This document shows, piece after piece, positions 47,526 to 58,159 of a DNA stretch of 64,000 nt. The notes under the pieces were generated by a model that saw only the letters and a list, made by a program, of their open reading frames with translations, ran no database searches and was not told the origin of the DNA. How positions within the stretch are numbered: the stretch's first letter is position 1; each line of letters opens with the position of its first letter. The translations under genes were made by a program, and so were the position numbers. Where the stretch lies: positions 1,007,001 through 1,071,000 of the forward strand of contig JAQFVV010000231.1 in the NCBI GenBank assembly GCA_028023455.1, read 5' to 3'. Source of the stretch: Epiperipatus broadwayi. Lineage: Eukaryota > Onychophora > Udeonychophora > Euonychophora > Peripatidae.

Positions 47526-47637
47526 CAAAAGGTTGCCTTGACAACAGTTTGCGATTGTTGATTGTTATCTATATAGGGATTGTCTAAGGGTTGACTGTTT
47601 TCTAGTGGTTATATATATATATATATATATATATATG
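47478..47637. repeat. (TA)n arrays flanking a GTTGCCTTGACAACA repeat
   Basis: TA arrays at 47478-47522 and 47610-47636 bracket a ~90-bp copy of the dispersed repeat found at 22185 and 61700. Confidence 0.85.
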
Positions 47638-47996
47638 CAATGAGAGTATTAATAAGAAAAATGAAAAAAAGCCTGACTTATTTCAAAACATGAACATGTA
47701 ATAAATTAAAGAGTCACTAGCATTCAAATAACTAAATAATAGGTCCTTTAAATATTATTTAATGGGGAATTGGTTTTAATGATGATGATAACCATGATTA
47801 TGACCCTAATATATTGAAAATATACTAGATTACTAAAATAAACATTCAAGTATAAACTTTTTTGTAGTATCTTTATATTACCTATAAAAATACCAGTGTT
47901 CAGTCTATTACACAAGCATACACAGCATTTATCCATATATATGCTCCTTCTTTCCTCTAATTCACAAATTTCACATGCAGCCTCATCTTTCTAGAG

Positions 47997-49624
47997 CAGT
48001 GTTTCCCAACCTGTGGTATGCGTACCACTGGTGGTATGCGAGATGCTGGTTGGTGGTACACGAAAAATAATCAATAATGGCAGACATAAAAAAAAATTAA
48101 ATCATAAAAATATAGAAACCTTTTTTCCTATAATTCATAAAAATTATTTTAATTAATAATATTATACAGTAAAGTTGTTAATATGTACAGTCGATAACGA
48201 TCTTTAATGTTAATGATAAAATTGAAAGTATGATTAAGAAATTAGATTTTTGGAAACAGTAATATATATAAGTATCGAAAACAATCAACTGGAAGTATTC
48301 GAAACTCTACATATTTTTTTGTTTGAAAATAAAGTTCGTCTGTCTCAAGATATATAAGAAAATATAATAGCACATTTAACAGGATTAAAATTGTCTTTCA
48401 TGGAATATTTTCCAAAACCCGAAAACACAAATGATAATTGGATTTCAAACCCCTTCTATGCAGAAAATTTAGAAAAAGCTACATCATTATCAATAAAGGA
48501 TAAAGAAAATTTAATAGAATTATCATGTGACAGAACTTTACAAGTAGAATTCAAACTACACAATCTAATTAATTTTTGGTTAAACATTAAAGAATATGAA
48601 CAACTTTCTGAGAAATCTCTTAAATTATTATTACCATTTACTAGTACGGAATTAGTAGGAAGAGCTTTTTCTTCATATATTTTTTTAAAAAATAAGTATC
48701 GAAACAGATTGAACGCAGCTGTAGACTTAAGGGTATACCTCGCATCTTTTGAACCAAATTTCAAAAAATTATGTTGTTCAAAACAAGCACAAAGATCTCA
48801 TTAAATTTATTTTATAAAAATATTTGATTATGATAAGAAAATATACTAATTGGTTTTTTATAATTTTGGGTTTTTATTAAAACCATTTATTAGTAAACGA
48901 AATATGACAAAATAGTAGATAAATAATGAATCAGATCAAGGCAAATTTAATCTAAATTATTTAATTTGAAAGAATGTATCAGAAAAGGATCACACCCAGA
49001 AATTAGACTCTCATTAATTCTTGATCATCTATTGTGAATTACTAGATGTAAGCTAGTATTTAATCATCAAAATTTTAATCCTATTAACTTCATGCTGAAC
49101 AATATAAAGAAAACAAGAACAAGAGATAGCCTGAAAACCCCTGAGGTTATTCTTACCATGACTTGGGACATGCTGGATTTATCCTCTCCATGTCCCAACC
49201 AATAACAAGATGCTCCAAAAAAGAGAAAACAGACTCAAATTCGGGAAAACCAAATGGAGAATGAGAAAACACTTTGAACAAAATATGTACCAAATAACCT
49301 TTAATGTAATAATGTAATCTTTAATAAATTATTTTGGAAAAAATATGAAACTTTGAACAAACACATGCATATAAATATGTTACAGTGAGTTTATAATTTC
49401 AGTGAGTTTATAATCTGGCGTGATGTCTAGGCATGTTTCAATGTAATTTGTCTCATTATGAGATGTGAATACATACATGGTCACCCTATAATATTTATAA
49501 TTCAAATAAAATAACACTCGTAATAACCAAATTTCACGAAATACAATCATTTTTACGAAGTGGTACAATTTACCGTGAAGTACTACCAAGTGGTATGTGA
49601 GCCAAAAAAGGTTGGGAAACACTG
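47997..49624 (+). mobile_element. hAT DNA transposon, internally deleted
   Basis: Terminal inverted repeats CAGTGTTTCCCAACC and GGTTGGGAAACACTG, flanked on both sides by the exact 8-bp duplication TTCTAGAG (47989-47996 and 49625-49632), the hallmark of the hAT superfamily. At 1628 bp it is too short for a full transposase (about 600 codons) and keeps only its C-terminal end. Subterminal GTGGTA motifs recur near both ends. The clean duplication shows it moved as this unit or was deleted afterwards. Confidence 0.92.
48322..48804 (+). pseudogene. hAT transposase C-terminal dimerisation domain (ZBED/FAM200-like)
   Basis: The frame reads FENKVRLSQDI, a TAA at 48355-48357, then ENIIAHLTGLKLSFMEYFP, then NPFYAENLEKATSLS...LQVEFKLHNLINFWLNIKEYEQLSEKSLKLLLPFTSTELVGRAFSSYIFLKNKYRNRLNAAVDLRVYLASFEPNFKKLCCSKQAQRSH and stop at 48804. 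The FW..IKEYEQLSEKSLKLLLPF...FSS....KNKYRNRL..DLRVYL block and KQAQ.SH end are typical of ZBED5/FAM200/SCAND3-type transposases. The BED zinc finger and the catalytic D, D and upstream residues are missing, so it cannot transpose itself. The part after the TAA is open for 149 codons. Confidence 0.85.
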
Positions 49625-49639
49625 TTCTAGAGCATCATT

Positions 49640-50520
49640 ATCATCATTAAGAATCATCTTTGAGCCAGACATTTACTCATCAAGTGCATTCGATCATATA
49701 ATGTAGTGCTTTATCTCTAGTTTGCTATATAGTTTTTTTCATAATTTTATTTTTCTATTTCTTTGTTTATTTTTAACATCTGACTGTGTATATTTGTGAA
49801 ATTAAATTGCATGTATGTGTGTATATACATATTATATTTAATGTTTTCGCAGTTATATGGAAATGAAGCAATTTTAGGGTTAACCTATGTATTATTTTGC
49901 ACTACTTCCCAATGTTTTGATGAAATAGCATCTGCCATTGTCAAGGTTAACTTTCAAAGAAAAGCCATTATTTTTCCATAAACGTTATTTTTTTTCCCAA
50001 AAACCTAAAGACAGAGCCATTTTTGGATTGCCAAGTGTTTGTGAAATTCCATGTCTACAGAGCTTAAAAAGCAATATAGGTTAGTCTAATAAATGAATTA
50101 ATGTCAGAATTAATGAATATAAAAATACCTCTTAATCAGAAGTTAAATACATCAGCTTTTACTTCACATTTTTCAGAAATTGGTCACAAACCTGATTTTC
50201 ATAATGCTAAAATATTTGCTAACTTGGAAAAGTATGATTTGAGAACTACACAAGGGAGTCAATTGAAATATTAAAAAGACCAAGTGGTTTAAATAAATCT
50301 GATGAAGCACAAAAGTATTCCAGCCTTGTGGGGATCCCTTATTTTATCTCTTTCTTCTAATATCAACTTGAAATCAATTATTGGTGATACTACTTCATGC
50401 TCAATCTCATTACAACTTGAGATCTAATGATTTTTCTCTGAAGAGTTATGGCAGATGCTATTTCGTCAAAATGTTGGGAAGTAATACAAAATTATAAATG
50501 ATTTAACCCCAAAACTGCTT
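49640..50520. other. AT-rich DNA, weak PLE-like traces
   Basis: Around 50090-50330 short strings in plus-strand frames (ALTSHFSEIGHKPDFHNAK, ESIEILKRPSGLNKSDEA, SIPALWGSL, read across frames) resemble a PLE endonuclease C-terminus. Too broken to annotate as a gene. Confidence 0.35.
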
Positions 50521-50635
50521 TATATATATATATATATATCCACAGATGGCGTCCTACCAAGACTGCCAATCAAGCGTGTTTTGTTTACATAAACGTCAGA
50601 GTAGTTAGTATTCACTATCTCTAACTATAATTCCA

Positions 50636-50679
50636 CTTTCAGATCATGATTTCAAGCTATTTGCTATCGTCAGTGAAAG
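50636..50679 (-). ncRNA. Hammerhead ribozyme, complete core (array A, unit 1)
   Basis: Minus strand: helix I CUUUCA, core CUGACGA, stem II AGC/GCU around AAAUA (U-U at the base), GAAA, helix III AUC/GAU with AU loop, cleavage after C, helix I UGAAAG. Helix I pairs perfectly over 6 bp. All invariant core residues are present. Confidence 0.8.
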
Positions 50680-51047
50680 ACAGGAATAAAGAAACTAGAT
50701 CTGAATACAAACTCTGAGCGTTTATGAAACAATTTCTATTCAGCTTGCAAGCGTGAATTTTTTAGACACGTAATGTCTTCAAACTCAGCATAGCAAACCA
50801 GATAGCTACATGGGTCTGATCTCAGTTCAGCATCACCACATAGTAGAAGCCTCTGCAATCTATATCATTGCAAGAAAGACCTCAAAGGTACATTTATGAT
50901 AAACAAAAATGCAAGTTAAAAAACTTGCTAACGCTAGATCGGAAGTTATGTCCACAGATGGCGTCCTACCAAGACTGCCAATCAAGCGTGTTTTGTTTAC
51001 ATAAACGTCAGAGTAGTTAGTATTCACTATCTCTAACTATAATTCCA

Positions 51048-51091
51048 CTTTCAGATCATGATTTCAAGCTATTTGCTATCGTCAGTGAAAG
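51048..51091 (-). ncRNA. Hammerhead ribozyme, complete core (array A, unit 2)
   Basis: Identical in core and helices to the unit 1 ribozyme, 412 bp away. Confidence 0.8.
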
Positions 51092-51454
51092 ACAGGAATA
51101 AAGAAACTAGATCTGAATACAAACTCTGAGCGTTTATGAAACAATTTCTATTCAGCTTGCAAGCGTGAATTTTTTAGACACGTAATGTCTTCAAACTCAG
51201 CATAGCAAACCAGATAGCTACATGGGTCTGATCTCAGTTCAGCATCACCACATAGTAGAAGCCTCTGCAATCTATATCATTGCAAGAAAGACCTCAAAGG
51301 TACATTTATGATAAACAAAAATGCAAGTTAAAAAACTTGCTAACGCTTGTATTTATGTCCACAGATGGCGTCCTACCAAGACTGCCAATCAAGCGTGTTT
51401 TGTTTACATAAACGTCAGAGTAGTTAGTATTCACTATCTCTAACTATAATTCCA

Positions 51455-51480
51455 CTTTCAGATCATGATTTCAAGCTATT
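51455..51480 (-). ncRNA. Truncated hammerhead (array A, unit 3)
   Basis: Only the 3' half (GAAA, helix III, cleavage site and one helix I strand) remains; the CUGACGA strand was lost where the array ends in (TA)n. Confidence 0.75.
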
Positions 51481-51754
51481 TATATATATACATGTTCTAA
51501 TAATTACAGCAGTCAAATATATAAAGCTGATAATATAAACCTATTTATGTGAAATTACTATAATAATTCGCAAATCATATTCAAAATACTGTTTAACAAA
51601 CTTGCAAATAATGTCAACTTCTTTATATCAATGCCAAACTATTGGTCAAGTTAATCTGTTTATTGATCTATTCCTCTATCTATCTATTATATGTGTATTT
51701 TAATAAACTTCATTCTGCCACATTTTGAACAGACGCATGGAAAAACAAATTCCT

Positions 51755-51830
51755 GCCACAGTGCATTTTGTTCTAAACCAGTAGTACCCATCAGTTGGTC
51801 CAGGTATCAATCTCTGACACATATCATTAT
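51755..51830 (-). mobile_element. SINE-like fragment with degenerate hammerhead
   Basis: Minus strand: CTGGACCAACTGATGGGTAC, GGTTTAGAACAAAATGCA. Matches the head of the 63752-63910 element with core changes (CUGAUGG, CAAA for GAAA). Confidence 0.5.
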
Positions 51831-52009
51831 CATTTATCAATAGTAAATTGTTATAGTTTGATTTACAAGTGGCAAACTTACTCTACCCACAACTTTGGCA
51901 CAAACTAATCCCGATAATCACTTTGATGGCTATCAGTAATCATTTACTATAATAGAGATTATACATAGTCCAGATATAAACTCTAAACCAAATAAAAATT
52001 AATATATCT

Positions 52010-52325
52010 ACCGATCTATTGATTTATCCATCCATTTATCTATTTATATATCTACATACTCATTTACCTATTGATCCATCTATCTACCAACCTATTTATC
52101 AGTGTACTCACCTATATATCTATCTTTCTATGTACCTATCTATCTATCCATTTCTATCTACCTATTTGTCTGTCTGTTTGTCTATGTGTTGATATATTTA
52201 TCTACTTACTGCCTACCAATCTACTAACATACCTAACTATACCAATCTATTAATACTATCTATCTTCGTTTCTCCAAACGAACATCTATCTACATATCCA
52301 TCCATTATCTTCCATTCATCTTTTG
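52010..52325. repeat. Degenerate (TATC)n tract
   Basis: Imperfect TATC/ATCC/ACCT-rich sequence; the reading frame inside is a repeat artefact. Confidence 0.75.
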
Positions 52326-52859
52326 TCTGATCAATAGCACGACATTAAATGATTCCTTTGGATTCTGATTGGTGAACTGTCATCATTACATATTCAGACT
52401 TAACATTTCCATAAATGTATATGCAAATCATATATATGTTTCACTATTTGCATCAGTTTCAAACATTCATGGAAAGGCTTGGAACTAAACAACAACTGAT
52501 AAGAGGTATTTTATTGCATATATATATATAATTCAAAACATTATTATTAAAAGTAAAATTGAAACGGTTTTGAAATATTTATTAAAATGTTGCATGTTTA
52601 TTACTTTTGCTCTGATTGAAATAAAATATATATGCAAATTTAAAAACAAGTATGCAAAACTAATATAGAATGAAAAATAACGTTTAATAAATAATTCATA
52701 ATATTAATAATAATAAAAAAACAGAATCAAATAACAATAATAAAAGGGTGAGGAATATTAAGTTACTTTCTTTCTAGGGAAACCAATTCCTTTTTTGAAT
52801 ATATCTAAGTATATACTATTGAAATACAAATATAATGTATATACATAACCAAGATGTAA

Positions 52860-53020
52860 TTAAAAGGGATTTAAACCCGAACTTTCAAGCTCACTACACT
52901 CTACCCAATATCACCGATTTTTTTTTTGACATGTATGTGGTCATGGTGTATTGGTTATGTTAGATAGAATGGATGGTTGTAGGGAGCTTGAAAGTCTGGA
53001 TTCAAATCTTCTTTAATAAG
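52860..53020. mobile_element. Inverted SINE-like ends
   Basis: AAGGGATTTAAACCCGAACTTTCAAGC at the left mirrors GCTTGAAAGTCTGGATTCAAATCTTCTTT at the right, so two T-arm-like ends of the 695/63752 family face outwards. Middle contains T-run and ACATGTATGTGGTCATG. Confidence 0.55.
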
Positions 53021-53284
53021 TATATACTATATATCATGTCCATTCATAGATATATAATGCAAAGTTTATGTTGTTTGCAGTCTAAAAGCAAGCAAAATAG
53101 CTAGGCAATATATATATATAGTAGCATTAAAATTTCATCATCTGCAGAGGTTGCTATTACTATTCCGTCTACAAATAATTTTAGAAAATCGAAATTCTAA
53201 AATATATTAATAATTTTCAAAACTTTTATATTATTTAAAATGCAGAATGTAATGCATTCACATATATCTGCTAATTTGCTTACC

Positions 53285-53620
53285 TGCCTAACTTATCTCT
53301 ATCTATTTATTTATCTATCTATCTATCCATCTATCTATCTATCTATTTATCTATCTATCTATCCATCCATCCGTTTATCTATCTATTTATCCATCTATAA
53401 ATCTTTCTGTCTGCCAATATATACTTCCATCTGTCTATCTTCCCATCTACCCAATTATCTACTCATTTTTCTATTTGACTGTTTCTATGTCTCTATGCTT
53501 ATCTATTATTTACATATAAATATATACCTATCTAGCTAGTTACCTATTTATGTTTCAAGCTGTATATTTATGTGATTGTTTCAATTCCTGTATCTTTATG
53601 TCTGTCATTCTATCAGTCCC
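53285..53620. repeat. Degenerate (TATC)n tract
   Basis: Imperfect TATC/ATCC repeats on the plus strand; the 99-codon frame here is an artefact of the repeat. Confidence 0.8.
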
Positions 53621-53917
53621 TATCTATATAAAACAGTAATATATCCTAAATAAACAAATTCAATAATGCAATATTTCGCGTATGAATATTTCTATAATTG
53701 TAAACTTTGTCATTAGAAAAGCAAAACATTGTATTGATTAATTACAAAAAGAAGTAAATTAAGAACTACTTCCAATATGCCTCATTTATTGCAAAATGTT
53801 AGTTAAAACACAATAATGATTTTATTTATTAATTTATTTTTTACAAATTATAATAAAAAATTGATGAATTGAAAGGTTAAAATAATAAAATGGTTGTTTA
53901 ATTCTAAAGTTTTATTT

Positions 53918-53947
53918 TGATTTAATATATATATATATTAAATCATA
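53918..53947. repeat. Small TA-centred palindrome
   Basis: TTTGATTTAA, (TA)n, TTAAATCATAA. Confidence 0.7.
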
Positions 53948-54699
53948 ATTGTCAACCACTAATTAGTTATCATGTTTAAAGTGTCATTTGGGTGGATGAT
54001 TAAATAAACCAATAGAATATCAGCAATCTGTTGTCAAAGCAACAGTCAAATGATTAACAAATAAAATCCACTTATCCTGATCCAAGATCTTTAAACAGAC
54101 AGTGAAAACAAAGATTGAAAAATTGAAATTTAAATAAATTCCATTCAATAGGCCTACATGCACAGACATATATATATATTAAATAAAATTATTTAAACTG
54201 AGAATACTTTCAATGCATATGCATCATAGTTATGATTATTTTGTTGTGAATCTAAGAAATCCACTTTTTGCCAATTTAAATACTGTTAGATTTTTGATTC
54301 ATTATATATTCAGAATATCTCTTTAATATTATGTTTTCTATCATTTCTTTTCTTGCACATTATTTTAATAATACTGGGATCAAAAATGTGTCCACAATCT
54401 TTTCCATGGTTGTAAAATTAAAGAGGCATGAGTCATTGCATAAAATAAATATGTAATGAACCAAAGTTCTAGCAGTATTCAAATTAGCAAAAGGTGGATC
54501 TCTTAAATTCTTCATAGAATAACTGTGATTATGATGCAAAAGTGTACTTGGTTTAATTAATTTTATTTAATATATTTACACTATTTGGTATTTTTATATT
54601 ATTATTAATAATGTCAAAATATCAAGATATCATTACATATAACTGAACAGAAGGTAACTGAAGCTTCCAATGAGATATTATAAATGTTATATAGTGACT

Positions 54700-54935
54700 A
54701 TTTATATAATCGCTATTTAAGTTAGATAGCTGGATTTGAAGACATATAGATGTCTGAAAATTTCAGATTTTCTACTTAATAGTTAAACATTAGATAAAAA
54801 TCTGGGCTTGACCTGGTATTTTAAATTTAATGCTTGAATATCATAGCACCTAACTGATGAAATCCAGAGCTAGAAACTGGTCTGGGGATGTTCTGAAAAG
54901 CTTAAGAACTATTAGTATGCTCATTATATAACATG
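54700..54935 (+). mobile_element. Hammerhead element, solo copy
   Basis: GATAGCTGGATTTGAAGACATATAGATGTCT, TTTCTACTTAATAGTTAA and the right end AAGCTTAAGAACTATTAGTATGCTCAT match the 27.1-kb and 36.6-kb units. Carries the ribozyme at 54848-54888. Confidence 0.6.
54848..54888 (+). ncRNA. Hammerhead ribozyme with weakened stems
   Basis: CUGAUGA and GAAA are intact, helix III is ACUGGU and the cleavage residue is C. Helix I is ACCUAA/UGGGGA with an A-G and an A-A mismatch, and stem II (AAUCCAGAGCUA) pairs poorly. Activity doubtful. Confidence 0.55.
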
Positions 54936-55019
54936 TGTACTATGAGTTTATTAAATTAAGTCAAGTGGTATATGACTTGATTTTCTTGCAATTATATATA
55001 TATATATAAGAAGTGTCTT

Positions 55020-56600
55020 TATGTCTTAAGCCATATATTATTTTGTTTAATAAATTCCATATTTTTCAATGAAATATCATTTGTCATAGTCAAGTTTAAA
55101 GTTTTAATGAACTGCTAGATCTTAAGTAATAATATATTTATATCGTATATGAAAATAGTAAATATAATCTATAAATTGGTTTCATATAATGTTAATAACT
55201 TTAACTTATTTTATTTTACTTTACTATTAATATTTTTTACTTATAAATAAAATCAATTTACTTACTATTTATACTTCTTTTTAAAAATAAAATCAATTTA
55301 GTTATTATTTAAAAAGTAATTGTTACATATAAAAATCAGATCAATAAAAAAAGAGATATGTACTGATATATACATAAGCATAATCAAACACATATCTGGA
55401 AACATGATTATGTATACCCGTAACTATGCAAGCTCATACTCATAGCCTCACACCTATGTATATACACATATATAAGCACTCAGAATATTAAGAAGAAACT
55501 GAATTTGTATAAATGAAATTAAGCAATCGATTTATTGATTGAAGATTTTATTAAGCATAAATTTTGAATATATCATTAAGTTCAATGAGCTTTTTATGTC
55601 ATTAAGACATTCATCATTTACTTATTTTACAGTGAAAGAGTTTTGGCCACTATATTAAAATCCACCTATTCGCTCATTCAGAATTTGAAAATAATATAAA
55701 TAATTAGAAATTAATAAAGAAGAAATGAAAATTGAATTCTCTCTTTCACATTGCAATTGATTACTAAGGTAAATCATAAATATTATACTACATAGCATTA
55801 CATTGCCAGATTACGATACATATCTTAATGTAAGCAAATGTGTGCTTGAAATTACAGTTAGCCATCTTAACATCACTTAAAAATTGTGTTTTTTGCATTT
55901 AATTATCATCAACTTTTGAATACTATTATACATGCAAATATAAGATAGTAACATATCTTCTATAGATGTAATTTTTAAAAATTATTGATACAATAATAAA
56001 AATTCAGAATAAAAACTTTATCAAAATAATAACTGAATGGTTTTTTTTGCATAAGGTTTCATATAAAAATTCATATGAAATTTAAGCATCCGAATTGATA
56101 CCATTGAGCCATAAAATATGGATCTTGAATTCCATACTTTGCAATTCTTATTGTTCTCTTAAACCATGCAAAGTAAAACCCTTTAAGAAATGCCTTAATG
56201 CTCGATGCATTGTTTTATACAGGATGAATGCATATGATTCTCTGTTGCCATAGTACTGATTTAAAATTATTTTCAGTGAAGTTTTAATGTATATTATATA
56301 AGTTTTAAATATTATTTGCTCATAGGAAAATACAACTACAGTATATACATGTTTATCATCTCTACACATTACATATATACATAATTTTGAAAATTACTAA
56401 TTATATATATATATATATATGTTGAATTAAATGTTTCCATGGATTGTTAATATAATAAAGAATAGAAAGAAAATCATATCCATGTAAACAGAGGTAAACA
56501 TTAACCTTTGATGTTGTTAAGAATTACTACTAATTGATAATATCCAAGGCTAAACAAGTTCTATCATTTACCTATAATAGTACTTTTGTTGGAATTTTTG
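55020..56600. other. AT-rich DNA, no gene recognised
   Basis: No frame of note; (TA)n at 56404-56420. Confidence 0.4.
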
Positions 56601-57000
56601 TTGACGTATATATAGCATTTGATACTATCCATGGATATATGGTATCTGTTGTTGTTGTGATTACAGTAGTTCATTGTATTTAAATTTTTGGTTGCAACTA
56701 TTTGGAATGTTCTGATTATTTATTGATCATTAATACAAGTGATAGCAGGTTTTTACGTATATAAAACTTGTTTTTGTTTTTCATAAATGTACCTTTAAAG
56801 TTTTCTTGCAATGATATAGATTGCAGAAGCTTTGACTATGTGGAGAAACTAAACTGATATCAGACCCATATATCTATCTAGTGTGATAGTCTGAGTTTGA
56901 AGACATTTAGGTGTCTAAAAAATTCATGCTTGCAAACTGATAGAAACGTTTTGCATAAATGCTTGGAGTTTGTGTTTAGATCTAGTTTCTAAACTCCTGT

Positions 57001-57044
57001 CCTTCACTGATGATAGCAAATAGCTTGAAATCATGATCTGAAAG
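57001..57044 (+). ncRNA. Hammerhead ribozyme, core intact, helix I mismatch
   Basis: CUGAUGA, AGC/GCU stem II, GAAA, AUC/GAU helix III, cleavage residue C. Helix I is CCUUCA/UGAAAG with one C-A mismatch. The best preserved ribozyme of this array. Confidence 0.72.
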
Positions 57045-57395
57045 TGGAAGTAAAATTAAAGAGACAGTGAATGTATGCTCTAACATTTATGTAAACATAC
57101 GTTTGACGATGTTTTTGGTAAAACGCCATCTGTTGACATAAATACAAGCGTTAGCAAGTTTTTAACTTGTTTTTTTATAAATGTACCTTTAAAGTCTTTC
57201 TAGCAATGATATATATTGCAGAGGCTTCTACTATGTGGTGATGCTGAACTGAGATCACACCCATATAACTATCTGGCTTGATATGCTGAGTTTGAAGACA
57301 TTACGTGTCTAAAAGGTTCATGCTTGCAAGCTGAATAGAAACTGTTTCATAAATGCTCAGAGTTTGAATTTAGATCTAGTTTCTAAAATTCCTGT

Positions 57396-57439
57396 CTTTC
57401 ACTGTTGATAGCAAATAGCTTGAAATCATGATCTGAAAG
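57396..57439 (+). ncRNA. Hammerhead with core A-to-U change
   Basis: Reads CUGUUGA where CUGANGA is required; the invariant A is replaced. Stem II, GAAA, helix III, cleavage site and the perfect helix I are kept. Expected to be inactive. Confidence 0.72.
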
Positions 57440-57527
57440 TGGAATTAAAGTTAGAGATAGTGAATGCATGCTCTGATGTTTATGTAAACATACACTTGAT
57501 GGTGTTTTTGGTAGAATGCCATCTGTT

Positions 57528-57566
<39 letters not shown>

Positions 57567-57949
57567 CATTTGGTACTATCCATGGATATATGGTATCTAT
57601 TGTTGTTGTGATTACAGTTGTTCATTGTATTTAAATTTTTGGCTGCAACTATTTAGAATGTTCTGATTATTTATTGATCATTAATACAAGCATAGCAGGT
57701 TTTTACGTATATAAAACTTGCTTTTGTTTTTCATAAATGTACCTTTAAAGTTTTCTTGCAATGATATAGATTGCAGAAGCTTTGACTATGTGGAGAAACT
57801 GAACTGATATCAGACCCATATAGCTATCTAGTTTGATAGGCTGAGTTTGAAGACATTTAGGTGTCTAAAAAATTCATGCTTGCAAACTGATAGAAACGTT
57901 TTGCATAAACGCTTGGAGTTAATATTTAGGTCTAGTTTCTAACTCCTAT

Positions 57950-57994
57950 CCCTCACTGATGAGAGCAAATCAGCTTGAAATCAGCTGATGAGGG
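57950..57994 (+). ncRNA. Hammerhead with lost cleavage-site residues
   Basis: CUGAUGA, GAAA and a perfect CCCUCA/UGAGGG helix I remain, but AUCAUGAUC has become AUCAGCUGA, so the U before the cleavage nucleotide is missing. Probably inactive. Confidence 0.6.
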
Positions 57995-58159
57995 TGGAGG
58001 AAAATGAAAGAGACAGTGAATATTGATTCTGACGTTTATGTAAACAAATACGCTTGTTTGGAGGTCTTGGTAAAGCTCCATCTATTGATCATTAATACAA
58101 GCGATAGCAGCCTTTTACGTATATAAAACTTGTTTTTGTTTTTCATATATATATATATA

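Larger units (their letters stand above)
50540..51480 (-). mobile_element. Retrozyme-like tandem array, ~410-bp units (array A, minus)
   Basis: Units start at 50540, 50952 and 51359 (periods 412 and 407); the third is cut at 51480 where (TA)n begins, inside its ribozyme. Left flank is (TA)n as well. The first two units are nearly identical and each carries a complete minus-strand hammerhead; the cleavage sites are 412 nt apart. Block order (CATGTAGCTATCTGG, GTTTGAAGACATTACGTGTCT, TTTCATAAACGCTCAGAG) is shared with the plus-strand array at 56.6-58.15 kb and more loosely with the 424-bp dimer. No coding capacity. Confidence 0.8.
56610..58150 (+). mobile_element. Retrozyme-like tandem array, diverged (array A, plus)
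   Basis: Three full units (about 56740-57135, 57135-57535, 57690-58080) plus the start of a fourth to 58150. A ~125-bp spacer (ATTTG.TACTATCCATGGATA...AACTATTT.GAATG) precedes unit 1 and recurs before unit 3 at about 57565-57690, which gives a higher-order period near 950 bp. A (TA)n lies at 57532-57565. Units match array A at 50.5 kb in opposite orientation but are more diverged. Ribozymes at 57001, 57396 and 57950. Confidence 0.75.

Noticed and set aside
53240-53539. 99-codon frame rich in Ile, Tyr, Leu and Ser
   Set aside because: Translation of a degenerate (TATC)n tract.
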